A DNA stretch of 14,148 nt from Flavobacteriaceae bacterium (GTDB lineage Bacteria; Bacteroidota; Bacteroidia; Flavobacteriales; Flavobacteriaceae): the NCBI GenBank assembly GCA_013042825.1, contig JABDPL010000048.1, forward strand, positions 1 to 14,148. Reading direction: 5' to 3'. This document shows positions 1-6,667 of the stretch, in pieces; the stretch's first letter is position 1, and each line of letters begins with the position of its first letter. The translations under genes were made by a program, and so were the position numbers. The notes below the pieces were generated by a model. It was not told the DNA's origin. It saw only the letters and a program-made list of their open reading frames with translations, and did no database searches.

Positions 1-136
1 GATTATTATCAATAGCCGATTTAGGGTACAAGACTCAAATCACGTATTGATACCTTTTAACAATTTGAATAGCGGGATTTATTTCGTCACCCTGAATTTG
101 AATCGCCCTGAAGTATTTAAAATCATCAAAAAATAA
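1..136 (+). CDS. C-terminal end of a T9SS-secreted protein (5' truncated)
   Basis: Open from the window edge (first complete codon at base 2) to a TAA at 134-136, giving the last 44 residues of a larger protein. The pattern is a T9SS type A C-terminal sorting domain: a hydrophobic strand, the turn LNSGIYFV, an asparagine-rich strand and the basic end FKIIKK. In the Bacteroidota such tails direct a protein through the type IX secretion system to the cell surface or medium and are then removed. The body of the protein lies outside the window, so its activity is unknown. The lipoprotein gene begins only 5 bp after the stop, so the two are probably co-transcribed and may act together at the surface. 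Confidence 0.75.
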   Translation, partial: IIINSRFRVQDSNHVLIPFNNLNSGIYFVTLNLNRPEVFKIIKK

Positions 137-141
137 AAGCT

Positions 142-855
142 ATGAAACGAGATATAAATTCATTTTTAGTTATAACGGCACTATTGCTTTTTGCCGCATG
201 TAGCGGAGGTGATGACGAGCCTGCTCAAATCGCGCCGCCACCACCGTCAAACACTGCGCCGACACAAGTTTCCCAATTGATATTTCCCTCCTCTGATCTC
301 TTGTGTATTGATAACACCATTACCTTTGACTGGAGTGCATCTACCGATGCCGATGGTGATCCGATCTCTTATAGAATAGTGATTGCCACCGACCGGGACC
401 TTACCAATATTGTTGAACAACGAACCGTGTCTTCTACGTCTATAACCATTACTCTGGATGAGGGCGTTGCTTATTACTGGGCTGTAACCGCCAGGGATAA
501 CCAAGGTGCAGAAGCTAATCCTTCGGCGACCTTTGCATTTTATACTGAAAGTCCCGGTGTTTCGAACCACGCCCCGTTCACTGCAGCATTGAATGCACCT
601 CAGAATGGTGAAACGGTAAGCGCGGGCTCTGTAAATCTGAGTTGGATCGGTGGTGATGCCGATGCGGGCGATGTGTTGTCTTATGATGTCTACTTTGGAG
701 AAACAGAAGATCCTCCTTTGATCCAATCGGATGTTGCCGTGGAAAATTTTGATGTAACGACTTCGGCTGGCACTACCTATTACTGGCGAGTTGATACAAC
801 TGATGATTCGGGAGTCAAAACAATTGGACAGGTCTGGACATTTGAGACCAACTAA
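142..855 (+). CDS. Lipoprotein with two fibronectin type III-like domains
   Basis: A 237-residue protein with a lipoprotein signal peptide: basic start MKR, hydrophobic core, and a lipobox ending at Cys20. The Cys is followed by SGGDDE, an acidic stretch like the lipoprotein export signals that place Bacteroidota lipoproteins on the outer surface. After a proline-rich linker (about residues 28-38) come two beta-sandwich units, about 39-135 and 141-237. Each has the fibronectin type III look, with a buried Trp near the start (FDWSAS, LSWIGG) and a late aromatic strand (YYWAVTARD, YYWRVDTTD). No catalytic motif is seen, so a binding or scaffold role at the surface is inferred. It sits 5 bp behind the T9SS-secreted protein and is probably its operon partner. 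Start is the ATG in front of the signal peptide. Confidence 0.8.
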   Translation: MKRDINSFLVITALLLFAACSGGDDEPAQIAPPPPSNTAPTQVSQLIFPSSDLLCIDNTITFDWSASTDADGDPISYRIVIATDRDLTNIVEQRTVSSTSITITLDEGVAYYWAVTARDNQGAEANPSATFAFYTESPGVSNHAPFTAALNAPQNGETVSAGSVNLSWIGGDADAGDVLSYDVYFGETEDPPLIQSDVAVENFDVTTSAGTTYYWRVDTTDDSGVKTIGQVWTFETN

Positions 856-861
856 ATACCA

Positions 862-903
862 TTGATAAATCATCAGCTTGATGGTTATCAAGGTCTGATT
901 TTT
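862..903 (+). terminator. Candidate terminator after the lipoprotein gene
   Basis: An imperfect hairpin starts 7 bp after the lipoprotein stop: left arm 862-875, loop GCT at 876-878, right arm 879-891, with seven plus six pairs around one bulged A at 869. Five T residues follow at 899-903. The T run is 7 bases from the stem, so it is not a textbook intrinsic terminator. The hairpin lies between the converging lipoprotein and Crp/Fnr genes and could serve both strands. Confidence 0.4.
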
Positions 904-948
904 CAAACTGACTTAAGTTGAGGCGATGGAACTTCCCTCTTGAGGTGA

Positions 949-1527
949 TCAGTGATCTGCCAGTTGGATCTTCGACCGGATCCTGCTTAAACTCACCGGT
1001 GTGATCCCCAGGTATGAGGCTATGTAGTTCAACGGTATCCTTTTTATGATTTCCTGGGAATGTTCCAATAGATTCCGGTATCGTTCTTCGGCTGTATGAA
1101 ACTGCAGGCTTTCGATACGTTCTACGGTTTTCACATACGCCTGCTCAAATATCAGCCTGAACAACCGCTCTATATCCGGATTATCATCATATAACTGGAA
1201 TAGTTTTGTGGAATTTATCGCAACCAGGTCAGTATCCTCAATCGCCTGAATGCCTTTGCGCGATGGCTTGGCATCGAACAGGCTATCTGAACGGGCCACG
1301 ATAGAATTTTCAAACTCAAAGCTTTCCGTAACACTGAGGCCGTTCTTTATGTAGTGGATCCGTAATAATCCGTTTTTAACAAAATATACCGTCCGGCAAG
1401 TGCTGCCGATGTGTTGCAGGTCTTCTCCCTTTCGAACGGTCACTTCGGAAGAAATGTTTTCCAGAAGTTCCTTCGATCGTTTTGAAATGGGATGGATCTT
1501 GTCGATATGATCGAAAAACGTCTCCAA
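949..1527 (-). CDS. Crp/Fnr-family transcriptional regulator
   Basis: A 192-residue regulator with the Crp/Fnr plan: an N-terminal cyclic-nucleotide-binding-type beta barrel (about residues 15-118, including TVYFVKNGLLRIHY), a long dimerisation helix (about 119-150), and a C-terminal helix-turn-helix (about 164-190) with IASYLGITPVSLSRIRSKI. It should bind DNA as a dimer. Only one cysteine (Cys44) is present, so it cannot hold an Fnr-type Fe-S cluster, and the RxS phosphate-cassette signature of cAMP-binding CRP is not obvious; its effector is unknown. The protein contains no internal Met. The start is the TTG at 1525-1527, because the frame is closed by TGA at 1546-1548 and has no ATG in between. 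No strong Shine-Dalgarno is visible, which is usual in Bacteroidota. Confidence 0.85.
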   Translation of the reverse strand: METFFDHIDKIHPISKRSKELLENISSEVTVRKGEDLQHIGSTCRTVYFVKNGLLRIHYIKNGLSVTESFEFENSIVARSDSLFDAKPSRKGIQAIEDTDLVAINSTKLFQLYDDNPDIERLFRLIFEQAYVKTVERIESLQFHTAEERYRNLLEHSQEIIKRIPLNYIASYLGITPVSLSRIRSKIQLADH

Positions 1528-1586
1528 ATTGATCGCGATATTATATCAGGCTTGGTCTATACTAAGGTAAACATTAAAATGCTGAC

Positions 1587-1627
1587 AAAAAAAATGGCGC
1601 TTATCCATATGATATCACGCCATTTTT
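1587..1627 (-). terminator. Intrinsic terminator of the T9SS substrate gene
   Basis: A perfect 10-bp stem pairs 1590-1599 with 1618-1627 (AAAAATGGCG with CGCCATTTTT). The loop carries a further 4-bp pairing (TATC 1602-1605 with GATA 1611-1614). Read on the minus strand, the stem runs into eight T residues (the A run at 1587-1594). It lies about 170 bp past the stop of the secreted-protein gene and before the Crp/Fnr gene, so it should separate these two transcripts. Confidence 0.75.
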
Positions 1628-1691
1628 GCTATTAATGTAAATAGGGAGTAAAATGCTTTGTTGCAATGATATCATAATTTATCTGTTCATG

Positions 1692-1709
1692 AATTAACAT
1701 TTGTTAATT
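1692..1709. promoter_or_regulatory. Palindrome AATTAAC-N4-GTTAATT, possible operator
   Basis: A perfect 7-bp inverted repeat with a 4-base spacer, 1692-1698 and 1703-1709. The two-fold symmetry and spacing suit a dimeric helix-turn-helix regulator. It is AT-rich, sits in the spacer between two minus-strand genes, and lies on the far side of the terminator at 1587-1627 from the Crp/Fnr gene. It could equally be chance symmetry. Confidence 0.2.
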
Positions 1710-1796
1710 AATGAAAGGTGAATCTCTGGTTAGTATGATCGTATTTTGAAAATCCGACGAACTTATTTGGAAATTGTCCAGGATGACAGCATTATG

Positions 1797-2729
1797 CTAT
1801 CGAGGAATCACTTTTAATATTTTCCTGCCCTTTCTGGTTTCAATAACAATAAACCGAAATTCATCTGCTTTAAGTGGCATTGTTATGGACTTCTGTCCAT
1901 AAATCTGATGCTTTTGACTTAAAATTTTTCGCCCGACCAGATCGTATACTCCAATATCAACCTTGTCGAACAATCCATTGATGTGGAGTTTATCATTAAA
2001 ATAATAAGCTATAACTGTATTCAGTTCCGGATCATTGGTCCCAAGAGTATTCCAGCAAGTGGATTGGCTCGGTAATCCGGTAAATGTAATGTTATCTGAT
2101 CCTTGGGTATTTGGAGAAATCCCTTCACCATAACCTTCGTCATAGGTAAATCCTTGGGGACTTACATATACGCCTACCAACATGAATTCATCACCGGGTT
2201 CTAACAAAATATTAGAAGCCTCAAAACTGATTTCAAATCCCGGTTGTGTATTCGAAGATAAGGTTGAATTAACCGATCCTATATAAATCAAATCACCCGA
2301 TCCTACAATTCCATTGTTAGGGATGCCATACAGCCCACCGGAACTGGCATCAACAGCAATCGCATAAGCCGCTTCAAAATCAGCAGGAAATGTAATTGTA
2401 CTGCCAAAACCAAAGGCATTGCTATTGCTTATTGCGATTCTGTAAGGATCTGCATCGTCATCAACAGTATTATCGATAGTGGTTCTTCCTGCTTTTCCTG
2501 TGGCAATGTAGAACACCAATATATCGTTGAATTCGGAACCGGCTGTTTCCGTTCCCAGATCGATCGAAAAATGTATCTCAGTCCCGAAGTACCCGCTTAG
2601 ATAACCCCCATTACCGATAACTCCCCCTGCCCCTGTATTACCATTAGCAGAACAAGGCGGTGGTGGAATTCTTTCTTGTGCAAAGACGGAGGAGGTTAAA
2701 AGCAGGAAAAGCAGTATTCTAAGTTTCAT
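1797..2729 (-). CDS. Secreted protein with T9SS type A sorting domain
   Basis: A 310-residue exported protein. A clear Sec signal peptide (basic MKLR, leucine core, VFA-Q) predicts cleavage after Ala17. The mature start is proline-rich (IPPPPC). The body (about residues 27-235) is rich in Gly, Ser, Asp and Asn with many beta-strand patterns and no recognised enzyme motif; Cys26 and Cys225 could form a disulfide. The last 75 or so residues match a T9SS type A sorting domain: strand LNTVIAYYFNDKLHINGLF, then DIGVYDLVGRKIL and the basic end KGRKILKVIPR. It should be moved to the cell surface or medium by the type IX system. Function is unknown; adhesin or structural surface protein is a guess. 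Start is the ATG before the signal peptide. Confidence 0.85.
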   Translation of the reverse strand: MKLRILLFLLLTSSVFAQERIPPPPCSANGNTGAGGVIGNGGYLSGYFGTEIHFSIDLGTETAGSEFNDILVFYIATGKAGRTTIDNTVDDDADPYRIAISNSNAFGFGSTITFPADFEAAYAIAVDASSGGLYGIPNNGIVGSGDLIYIGSVNSTLSSNTQPGFEISFEASNILLEPGDEFMLVGVYVSPQGFTYDEGYGEGISPNTQGSDNITFTGLPSQSTCWNTLGTNDPELNTVIAYYFNDKLHINGLFDKVDIGVYDLVGRKILSQKHQIYGQKSITMPLKADEFRFIVIETRKGRKILKVIPR

Positions 2730-2746
2730 AGCGGACCCTTATATAT

Positions 2747-2922
2747 TTATTGGCTTAATAAAGATAAGCGATTTTCTTCATGCTCTTCCAGATCACTCCT
2801 CAACCCGGGATAGGACAACACATCTTTTCCATCATTAAGTATACGGACAGAATTTTTTGCGCTGTTGATAACATCTTCAAAACTCTTTCAAAAGCATTTC
2901 TGAATTGATTGTCAATAATCAT
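2747..2922 (-). pseudogene. Small hypothetical gene broken by a one-base frameshift
   Basis: On the minus strand an ATG at 2920-2922 opens MIIDNQFRNAFE. In the next frame, from about 2890, an ordinary-looking stretch runs KSFEDVINSAKNS, then RILNDGKDVLSYPGL, then LEEHEENRLSLLSQ and a TAA at 2747-2749. Adding one A to the run in GAAAGAG joins the two frames into a 58-residue acidic soluble protein with no interruption. The total of 176 bp is one base short of 59 codons, as expected for a one-base deletion. The stop is 17 bp before the start of the T9SS substrate gene, so the two probably once formed an operon. No family is recognised. It could be a pseudogene, an assembly error in a homopolymer, or coincidence. 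Confidence 0.45.
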
Positions 2923-2950
2923 AATTTAGTAAAGGACTAATCAGTCTTTT
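2905..2950 (+). promoter_or_regulatory. Two inverted repeats directly upstream of nrdG
   Basis: Two symmetric elements lie within 51 bp of the nrdG start. The first is TGATT-N6-AATCA at 2906-2921. The second pairs 2931-2938 with 2943-2950 (AAAGGACT with AGTCTTTT, one G-T pair) around AATC, and ends 5 bases before the ATG. Either could be an operator for an oxygen- or redox-responsive regulator; the second could also form a hairpin that hides the ribosome entry site. The first overlaps the start of the broken gene on the other strand. Confidence 0.3.
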
Positions 2951-2955
2951 ATTAC

Positions 2956-3402
2956 ATGCATTATTACAGTATTGAAGTTGTTTTCCAGGAGGTTCCTGGT
3001 GAAATAAGCATTTGTTTTTCAATTTCCGGATGTCCCTTACGATGTGAAGGCTGTCATTCTCCATTTCTATGGAAGGACGGCAATGGCCGGATAATGACCA
3101 GGAAGGTTTTTATCGACACCCTATGCCGCTATTCCCCAATGGCTACATGCGTCTTATTCATGGGCGGGGAATGGCATGAAGATGAATTGGTTTCCTATTT
3201 GAAACTAGCCCGAAAAATGAACTTCAAAACCTGTCTGTATACCGGAGAAGATAATGTTTCAGACAGATTATTAAACGAACTTACCTGGCTCAAAACCGGG
3301 AAATGGATCCCATCATTGGGTGCCCTTAATTGCCGCACAACCAATCAGAATTTTACGCAAGTCAGCACGAATAAAAACTATAACCACTTATTTCTCATTT
3401 AA
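2956..3402 (+). CDS. nrdG: Anaerobic ribonucleotide reductase activating protein (radical SAM)
   Basis: A 148-residue radical-SAM activase. The motif Cys26-x3-Cys30-x2-Cys33 (CPLRCEGC) binds the 4Fe-4S cluster that reductively cleaves S-adenosylmethionine. The MGGEW segment (GGE at 70-72) matches the SAM-binding loop of this family. The resulting radical is placed on the active-site glycine of NrdD, which allows deoxyribonucleotide synthesis without oxygen. Length is close to the usual 150 or so residues of NrdG. The start is the only ATG after an in-frame stop at 2938-2940. The stop is separated from the nrdD ATG by 2 bp, so the two genes are almost certainly co-transcribed and translationally coupled. 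The last 20 or so residues, rich in Asn and Thr, look specific to this lineage. Confidence 0.93.
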   Translation: MHYYSIEVVFQEVPGEISICFSISGCPLRCEGCHSPFLWKDGNGRIMTRKVFIDTLCRYSPMATCVLFMGGEWHEDELVSYLKLARKMNFKTCLYTGEDNVSDRLLNELTWLKTGKWIPSLGALNCRTTNQNFTQVSTNKNYNHLFLI

Positions 3403-3404
3403 AC

Positions 3405-5240
3405 ATGATTACGCTCTCACCCCGGCAATTATCCTCAAAATTAGCATTCATCGATCATTATATTTCTTCAAGTAATCCGGCTGACGGTTCAAGGTTTGAC
3501 CCCAATGCCAATGTCACCACAAAGAACATTGCCACCCTGGAAGCAGAGTTGAACAAGGACATCAATATTCAGATCAACAGGGCTTTGATGAAACGCAAAA
3601 TAGATTCTTTATATGGAACAGCCCTTGCCGAGGAATACACCCGTCAAATCGATTCACATGAAATATACGTTCATGACGAGACCTCTTTAAAGCCTTATTG
3701 CGCTTCTATTAGTATGTATCCATTTTTACTGGACGGCCTTACCAAAATTGGTGGCGAGAGCCGTGCCCCAAAACATTTGGAGAGCTATTGTGGCGAATTT
3801 GTAAATCTTGTTTTCGCTATAAGTTCCCAATTTGCAGGTGCATTGGCAACTGTAGAATTCCTGATGTACTTTGATTATTTCGCCACAAAAGACTATGGTG
3901 CTGATTATCTGGAAACCAATAAACAATTGATAGACAATCATTTACAACATGTGGTCTACGCCATCAACCAGCCTGCAGCCGCACGCGGATACCAGTCGGT
4001 TTTCTGGAATATTTCAATCTATGATGAGCCGTATTTTAACAGTATGTTCTCCGATTTTGTATTTCCTGATATGAGCAGTCCAAACTGGGAACGCGTAAAG
4101 AAATTGCAGGCCTACTTCATGTCATGGTTCAATTCTGAACGCGATAAAGCCATTCTGACTTTTCCCGTTGTAACCGCCGCTATGTTGATTAAAGACGGTG
4201 AACCTGTTGATTCCATCTTTACCGAGATGTGTGCAAAAGAACTCAGTGAAGGCAATTCCTTTTTTATTTACCAATCTGAAAATGCCGATAGCCTCGCCTC
4301 TTGTTGCAGGCTGAGGAATGAAATAAACGACAACACCTTCAGTTACTCCCTGGGTGCCGGAGGCGTATCGACAGGATCTATCAATGTAATCACCCTCAAC
4401 ATGAACAGGCTTGTTCAAAATGGTGCCGACATTCGGGAGGAAGTTCGGAAAATTCATAAATACCAGCTAGCATACAGGTCGTTAATAGATGAATATTACG
4501 AAGCCGGTTTACTGCCGGTATATAACGCTGGTTTTATAGGTTTAGACAAACAATTTCTGACCATAGGCATCAACGGTTTGTTGGAAGCAGCAGAAAGCAG
4601 AGGCCTTACCGCTGCTAACAATGAAGACTATAAAGCCTTTGTGAACAGCTATTTGAAAACGATCTTTGAGGAGAACAAACGGGCAAAGGAGATATATGGT
4701 TATATGTTCAATACGGAATTTGTACCGGCTGAGAATCTCGGTGTGAAAAACGCCAAATGGGATAAAAACGACGGCTTGTTCGTGCCGAGAGACTGTTATA
4801 ACTCCTACTTTTTTAAGGTGGAAGATCCGCATACGAATGTTCTCGATAAAATAATCCTGCATGGAAAAGAGACCATTCGATACCTCGACGGCGGTTCTGC
4901 CCTGCATCTCAATCTTGAAGAAGCTCCTAATAAAAAGGGATTTATCAATCTCATAAGAGCAACAGCGCAGGCCGGTTGCAATTATTTCTGTTTTAATATC
5001 AGAATAACCATTTGTAACGACTGCGATCATATCGACAAACAAACCCTGGATCATTGCCCGAACTGCCAATCGACAAACATCGATCATGCCACCCGGGTCA
5101 TCGGATACCTGAAGCGTGTATCGAGTTTTAGTTCAGGCCGGCAAAATGAACATGCGCTGAGGTACTATCAAATTGAAAGAAAGCCCGAACAGCACATGGA
5201 GGAAAAAGAAGTTTTGGAATTAATGGAAACCAATGACTAA
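3405..5240 (+). CDS. nrdD: Anaerobic (class III) ribonucleoside-triphosphate reductase
   Basis: A 611-residue glycyl-radical enzyme that reduces ribonucleoside triphosphates to deoxyribonucleotides under anaerobic conditions. The radical motif RVIGYL places the glycyl radical at Gly567. Just before it is the zinc-binding site Cys537-x2-Cys540 and Cys551-x2-Cys554 (CNDC and CPNC). The CCRL segment (Cys300-Cys301) is in the right region for the catalytic loop cysteine that takes the thiyl radical. The N-terminus begins directly with the catalytic domain and shows no ATP-cone, unlike the roughly 710-residue E. coli enzyme, so the usual allosteric activity switch appears to be missing. The radical is installed by NrdG encoded 2 bp upstream. 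The enzyme is destroyed by oxygen once activated, which implies the organism meets anoxic conditions. No frameshift or missing motif is seen. Confidence 0.95.
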   Translation: MITLSPRQLSSKLAFIDHYISSSNPADGSRFDPNANVTTKNIATLEAELNKDINIQINRALMKRKIDSLYGTALAEEYTRQIDSHEIYVHDETSLKPYCASISMYPFLLDGLTKIGGESRAPKHLESYCGEFVNLVFAISSQFAGALATVEFLMYFDYFATKDYGADYLETNKQLIDNHLQHVVYAINQPAAARGYQSVFWNISIYDEPYFNSMFSDFVFPDMSSPNWERVKKLQAYFMSWFNSERDKAILTFPVVTAAMLIKDGEPVDSIFTEMCAKELSEGNSFFIYQSENADSLASCCRLRNEINDNTFSYSLGAGGVSTGSINVITLNMNRLVQNGADIREEVRKIHKYQLAYRSLIDEYYEAGLLPVYNAGFIGLDKQFLTIGINGLLEAAESRGLTAANNEDYKAFVNSYLKTIFEENKRAKEIYGYMFNTEFVPAENLGVKNAKWDKNDGLFVPRDCYNSYFFKVEDPHTNVLDKIILHGKETIRYLDGGSALHLNLEEAPNKKGFINLIRATAQAGCNYFCFNIRITICNDCDHIDKQTLDHCPNCQSTNIDHATRVIGYLKRVSSFSSGRQNEHALRYYQIERKPEQHMEEKEVLELMETND

Positions 5241-5260
5241 TTATCCCTTCATTTGAAATT

Positions 5261-5707
5261 TCAACAGTTGAATTCCTTTAGGGAAATAATTTTATCGGAG
5301 CTTTTAATTTCTTCGGCCAGTTTATAGATTGATTTATCCCTGAAATCATTGAGGATTTCCTGTTTAAAGGGGGAAACGATATGATGAACCGGGCAGGGAT
5401 TATCGTCTTCACATTCCGCCAATCCCAGAAAACAAGCTTCAAAATTATGTTTGCTATCTATGCAATTCACAACATCCCAAATGGAATTTCGCAAATTATC
5501 TTCAGTGAGATAAAAACCGCCATTTGGTCCCTTGACCGAAGTGATCAGTTGGCCTTTAACCAGCCTTTGCAACAATTTAGCTAAGAAGGGTTGTGGCGTA
5601 TCAAGAGCCTCCGAAATGGTCTTCACTCCCTTTTTATTCTCCTTAGAAGCATATATCGCCAAATAGAGAATTGATCTGATCGCATATTGGCAGGCATTAG
5701 TCAGCAT
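5261..5707 (-). CDS. Rrf2-family regulator with three-Cys Fe-S type motif
   Basis: A 148-residue Rrf2 protein. The N-terminal winged helix-turn-helix (about residues 1-70) carries the family pattern: ACQYAIRSILYLA, then ISEALDTPQPFLAKLLQRL, then the wing VKGPNGGFYL. The C-terminal part has Cys92, Cys99 and Cys105 (C-x6-C-x5-C, in CFLGLAEC and NPCPVH). This is close to the ligand spacing of NsrR and IscR, which hold 2Fe-2S or 4Fe-4S clusters and sense nitric oxide, oxygen or Fe-S status. The x6 first gap is one longer than IscR. The gene converges on nrdD with 20 bp between stops, so control of nrdGD is a reasonable inference but not proven. An exact -7 promoter element lies 19 bp upstream of the ATG. 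Confidence 0.88.
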   Translation of the reverse strand: MLTNACQYAIRSILYLAIYASKENKKGVKTISEALDTPQPFLAKLLQRLVKGQLITSVKGPNGGFYLTEDNLRNSIWDVVNCIDSKHNFEACFLGLAECEDDNPCPVHHIVSPFKQEILNDFRDKSIYKLAEEIKSSDKIISLKEFNC

Positions 5708-5726
5708 AACTTAAATTAGAGTTGAT

Positions 5727-5734
5727 CAAAAATA
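5727..5734 (-). promoter_or_regulatory. Candidate Bacteroidota -7 element of the Rrf2 gene
   Basis: Read on the minus strand this is TATTTTTG, an exact match to the Bacteroidota sigma-A consensus TAnnTTTG. It lies 19 bp upstream of the Rrf2 ATG, which would give a short leader of roughly a dozen bases. No good -33 TTTG box is seen at the usual distance, and the terminator hairpin of the next gene occupies part of that region. Confidence 0.4.
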
Positions 5735-5746
5735 ACCAAACTCAAT

Positions 5747-5774
5747 AAAAGCCACTTAAAATTTAAGTGGCTTT
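5747..5774 (-). terminator. Hairpin terminator of the secreted barrel-protein gene
   Basis: A perfect inverted repeat pairs 5748-5760 with 5762-5774 (AAAGCCACTTAAA with TTTAAGTGGCTTT) around a single A; the real stem is about 11 bp with a small AT loop. On the minus strand it is followed by four T residues and an AT-rich stretch. It stands 55 bp after the stop of the secreted-protein gene and upstream of the Rrf2 gene, so it should end the former transcript. Confidence 0.6.
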
Positions 5775-5829
5775 AGTTATTCAGATCCTTTTTTATACTC
5801 CAAAGGATAAAATTGATGGTATCTGTGAT

Positions 5830-6588
5830 TTAATCCATCGTTCCAGTTGACATCTCAGGCACGAGTTGCAACAGATCTCTTTGCTCTCCCCAGTACTCCA
5901 GAGAGGCATCAAAATTATTCCAATCTTCATCCCAAGAACGCCATCCAAAAAGTTCATCATAATCTTCTTTTGCAGTCGTTTCTCTTTCCGGACTCTCTGC
6001 ACGCTTATGCGTTTCAAAGCCAATGGCTAAAATGAACTGGTTTCTATTTCCGCCACTCTCCAGTCTATACAATGACCGGCCTGCCCATCCTCTTTTTTCA
6101 GCCACTTTCGACATTCTATACATAGCCCTCCGGAAATGCATAATTTTATCAGCCTTTACATTATAAAATGTTCTGCTAACGTATTTTGAAGGCGTCGAAT
6201 TTTCAGGGTCAGGGTCATACGACCCGTTATTCAATCTTCGCCATCTGACCTGGCCCTGACTTTTAGCAATATATTCTCCTACATTGTCGTTCCAATATTT
6301 TCCCTCGGCTGTTCTGTCGAGATCATAATCTGCCGCAGATTTATTGCCTTCAACACGAAGATAAGTACCACTATCGGGCCCAGTTATAATTCTGTAGGTC
6401 GTTATGGCAGTCTCCGGAGTTTTATTGAACATAGCTGTTTTTTTGGCAGCAGCTTTTTCAAAATCCTCTCGCATACCCTCTTTTGGGGTATACTCCCAGG
6501 TATTCCAATAAACTTCATTATTGCTTCTTTGAGAATAAATGGATGTACTTAAAAACAGTATCATCCAAAAAAATAATTGATTTTTCAT
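5830..6588 (-). CDS. Secreted protein with two dimeric alpha/beta-barrel-like units
   Basis: A 252-residue exported protein of unknown function. A Sec signal peptide (MKNQLFFWMILFLSTSIYS-Q) predicts cleavage after Ser19. The mature protein seems to contain the same fold twice, at about residues 25-85 and 136-195. Each begins with an aromatic strand (VYWNTWEYTP; VSRTFYNVK), has a helix of basic and acidic residues (REDFEKAAAKKTAMF; MHFRRAMYRMSKVAEKRGW), then a second strand pair (TTYRIITGPDSGTYLRVE; SLYRLESGGNRNQFILAIGF). This order is typical of ferredoxin-like, antibiotic-biosynthesis-monooxygenase/NIPSNAP type barrels. The fold call is by eye. The C-terminus is rich in Trp and acidic residues (FGWRSWDEDW). 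No T9SS tail or lipobox is seen, so a periplasmic location is likely. Start is the ATG before the signal peptide. Confidence 0.7.
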   Translation of the reverse strand: MKNQLFFWMILFLSTSIYSQRSNNEVYWNTWEYTPKEGMREDFEKAAAKKTAMFNKTPETAITTYRIITGPDSGTYLRVEGNKSAADYDLDRTAEGKYWNDNVGEYIAKSQGQVRWRRLNNGSYDPDPENSTPSKYVSRTFYNVKADKIMHFRRAMYRMSKVAEKRGWAGRSLYRLESGGNRNQFILAIGFETHKRAESPERETTAKEDYDELFGWRSWDEDWNNFDASLEYWGEQRDLLQLVPEMSTGTMD

Positions 6589-6667
6589 TTTGGTTAGTTT
6601 TTGATTAGTAAAATATATTCGGCCTTCGGCCTTATCTGAAAATCAGAGTCTTTAATTACATCAATAG

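Noticed and set aside
247..906. 219-codon minus-strand frame opposite the lipoprotein gene
   Set aside because: It is antisense to a gene with a clear signal peptide and two recognisable domains. Its own product is rich in Arg, Ile and Cys with no domain, typical of a shadow frame.
4122..5087. Minus-strand frames opposite nrdD (4122-4457 and 4542-5087)
   Set aside because: Both lie wholly inside nrdD, whose motifs are intact over this stretch, and their products show no family pattern.
5381..5584. 67-codon plus-strand frame inside the Rrf2 gene
   Set aside because: It is antisense to a well-recognised Rrf2 protein and has no features of its own.
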